From assembly GCA_964555565.1 (NCBI GenBank), contig CAZKTF010000068.1, forward strand, positions 1 through 15,113: 15,113 nucleotides of DNA, written 5' to 3'. Below are positions 13,532-15,113 of this stretch, in pieces. The notes beneath the pieces were generated by a model. It made no database searches, had not been told where the DNA came from, and was given only the letters and a program-made list of their open reading frames with translations. Position 1 is the first letter of the stretch, and each line of letters starts with the position of its first letter. This stretch comes from CAZKTF01 sp964555565. Its GTDB lineage: Bacteria; Planctomycetota; JAJSAM01; JAKLKS01. The position numbers were made by a program, and so were the translations under genes.

Positions 13532-14818
13532 CTACTTCCCCGGGGCCTCGCGCAGCCTGCGAAGCGTCTCCCTGGCAAGGGGCGCCAGGACCACGTCCCC
13601 GGAAGCGGCTACCACCTCGACTGCGGGGATGGCTCCTCGGCCCGCGGGGCCCATCTTGTCGAGGGCGTTCAGGGCCAACAGGGAGGCGCTCGGCTTCCCC
13701 CCCCGGAGGACTTCCACCAGGGCCGGGACGGCAACCTCCCCGAAGGTGGCCAGTGCGGACGTGAGAGCGAGCCCGGAGAACGCCTCGCCCCGGTCGAGGG
13801 CGGAGGCGAGGAGCGGGATCATCCTCTCCGCGGGGACCCCGGCCTTCATCAGGGCCTTCACCGCATTCTCGACGATGGAGGAGTCCGTCCGTTGGAGGAG
13901 TTTCTCGAGGGCCGGAACGGCCTCCTTGCCTATGGCCCCGAGGGCTTCGATGGCGGACCCGTATGCCAAGGGATTTCGACCCGGGGTCCCGAGGTACTCC
14001 TCGATGACCGGGAGTGCGGCCGGCCCCATGCGTCCGAGGGCCTCGAGGATCCCGTGGTGGTCGATGTCCCGCCCCTTCTTCAAGGCGTCCCGCAACACGG
14101 GGACTCCCGTGTCCGCGGCCTCCGGGCCGATGCCGCCCGCGGCGGTGACGGCGCAGGACCGCAGGTAGGGATCTCCGGATCCGATCAGTCCGAGGATGGT
14201 GGGCAGGGCCGGCAGGGCCTTGGGTCCGATGGCACCGAGGGCATTCAGGGCGCTCCCCTTCTCCAGGGCGCTCCCCTCCTTGAGGACACCGGTGATGGTG
14301 GGGACCGCCTCCGCGGCGCGGGCCCCGTAGGGGACGAGGCCACGGAGGGCGGCCTCCCGCGCCCGCGGGTCCTTCCCGGACCCCCTGAGGTAGCCGAGGA
14401 GGACCGGGAGGCCGCTCTTGCCCGCGGGGTCCAGCCGGCCCAGGGATGCGGCGGCGGCGATCTGGGCGCTGGGCCACGGGTCCTTCAGCGTCCTCTCGAG
14501 GGCCCGGAGGACGGAGTCGTCCTTGACCCCGACGAGGCCGAGGGCATCGGCGGCCGCCTCCCGGACCGAATGCTCGTCATCCCGAAGCGCCTTCACCAGG
14601 GCCGGTGCGGCCGTCGCCGCGTCCGCTCCCATCTTCCCGAGGTCCCTGGCGGCCCTCTCGCGCCAGGCGCTCCTGTCGCTCCCGAGGAGGCGGACGGCTT
14701 CTTTCAGATCGACGTCCTCGGGAGCGGCCCGGGCGGCGGCGGTGCCCGTCCCCCCTGACGGCGGTCCCGAGCCAAAGGCGAGGAGCACGACAACGAGCAT
14801 TCCGAACGGCCGGGCCAT
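13532..14818 (-). CDS. secreted HEAT-repeat protein
   Basis: A 428-residue product with a signal peptide (MARPFGMLVVVLLAFGSG...) followed by about ten HEAT-like (PBS-lyase type) helical repeats to the C-terminus. Repeat hallmarks recur: AAPALVKALRDDEHSVREAA, ALEKGSALNALGAIGPKA, YLRSCAVTAAGGIGPEA, ILEALGRMGPAALPVIEE and SAIEALGAIGKEAVPALEK. Such solenoids bind other proteins; no enzyme motif is present. It likely acts in the periplasm or at the surface as a scaffold. ATG at 14818 is chosen because it starts the signal peptide; a longer frame upstream has no coding character. TACAAT lies only 6 nt before this ATG, so the message is probably leaderless. Secreted HEAT proteins are abundant in planctomycetes. 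Partner unknown. Confidence 0.85.
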   Translation of the reverse strand: MARPFGMLVVVLLAFGSGPPSGGTGTAAARAAPEDVDLKEAVRLLGSDRSAWRERAARDLGKMGADAATAAPALVKALRDDEHSVREAAADALGLVGVKDDSVLRALERTLKDPWPSAQIAAAASLGRLDPAGKSGLPVLLGYLRGSGKDPRAREAALRGLVPYGARAAEAVPTITGVLKEGSALEKGSALNALGAIGPKALPALPTILGLIGSGDPYLRSCAVTAAGGIGPEAADTGVPVLRDALKKGRDIDHHGILEALGRMGPAALPVIEEYLGTPGRNPLAYGSAIEALGAIGKEAVPALEKLLQRTDSSIVENAVKALMKAGVPAERMIPLLASALDRGEAFSGLALTSALATFGEVAVPALVEVLRGGKPSASLLALNALDKMGPAGRGAIPAVEVVAASGDVVLAPLARETLRRLREAPGK

Positions 14819-14824
14819 CGACGT

Positions 14825-14853
14825 ATTGTAGGGGCACGGTGGACGAGGGTCAT
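14825..14853 (-). promoter_or_regulatory. sigma-70-like promoter of the HEAT-repeat gene
   Basis: Read on the minus strand, ATGACC (14853-14848, four of six to TTGACA) and TACAAT (14830-14825, five of six to TATAAT) are separated by exactly 17 bp. Only six bases, ACGTCG, lie between TACAAT and the ATG at 14818. The expected transcription start therefore falls at or next to the start codon, and there is no room for a ribosome site. Confidence 0.65.
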
Positions 14854-15113
14854 CGCCGAGGCTCACAAGTCCCCCGTGCCGGTCCGGAAGACCAAGCAGG
14901 GACTCCGCCGAGTTCCCGCCGCACTGGGTGTCCCGCGGAGATCCCGCAAGCACCCGAGCTGTGCGATCACGCCGCCCTTGTCGTCGAGGATCTGCGGGGC
15001 CGCGTCGCGTCGTTCCCTGCCGCGTCCACGATACGGCAGGGCGGGTGTCCCGGACGGTCCTAGCCCAACTTCCGCAGTTCAACGGGGCCGGATCAGTTCT
15101 GACAGGGGTTTAC
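14854..15113. other. end region without a convincing gene; possible coding remnant and GTCAG motif
   Basis: No intact gene is seen. On the minus strand around 14950-15040, two adjacent frames give coding-like pieces, YRIVDAAGND and APQILDDKGGVIAQLG, which would need a frameshift to join. The second piece resembles the D-K-G-G repeats of the 77-residue protein. At the very end (15090-15113) is GGATCAGTTCTGACAGGGG, whose complement contains a TGTCAGAA core like the other GTCAG palindromes in the window. Confidence 0.3.

Overview
The window is very GC-rich DNA, with third codon positions almost all G or C in the first 11 kb. Gene content and style suggest a member of the Planctomycetota or a close, uncultivated relative. 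The indications are a small protein with a PTWSEVL..LGY core, secreted proteins with the LGHVRVDGKW type of repeat region, a secreted CAP-domain protein, a secreted HEAT-repeat protein, and a eukaryote-type UDP-sugar pyrophosphorylase. This assignment comes from recognising families, not from a database search.

Positions 1-5334 form a tightly packed plus-strand block for envelope building blocks. It runs: the tail of fabD, fabG, acpP (apparent TTG start), fabF, a UAP1/UGP-type nucleotidyltransferase (probable UDP-GlcNAc supply), D-Ala-D-Ala ligase and a small cupin. Several junctions are 4-bp GTGA or ATGA overlaps, suggesting translational coupling. The block joins type II fatty-acid synthesis to peptidoglycan precursor synthesis.

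Positions 5319-9478 hold a minus-strand, orphan GspF/PilC-like membrane protein that converges on and overlaps the cupin gene. Divergent from it are a small planctomycete-type protein, a leucyl aminopeptidase (M17) and a DHH-family phosphoesterase. A 55-bp inverted repeat of REP-like design sits between the small protein and the aminopeptidase.

Positions 9477-9826 are non-coding and unusual: a 310-bp unit bounded by 20-bp perfect inverted repeats, with further long inverted repeats nested inside. It is followed by a 13-bp-period G-rich repeat that runs into a TAGAAT box just before the next gene.

Positions 9827-15113 hold four accessory genes in mixed orientation. They are a secreted protein that looks like a gluzincin peptidase whose HExxH has become HHAVH, a 77-residue minus-strand protein built of L-x-L-x-D-x-x-x-K repeats, a large secreted EF-hand/CAP protein, and a secreted HEAT-repeat protein with a good promoter only 6 nt before its ATG. 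From about 11.2 kb on, third positions contain visibly more A and T than in the first part.

The metabolic genes are ordinary and confidently named. The novelty lies in the 310-bp element, the dispersed GTCAG-core palindromes, the degenerate peptidase, the small repeat protein and the apparent leaderless promoters. I see no tRNA, rRNA, CRISPR array or transposase gene.
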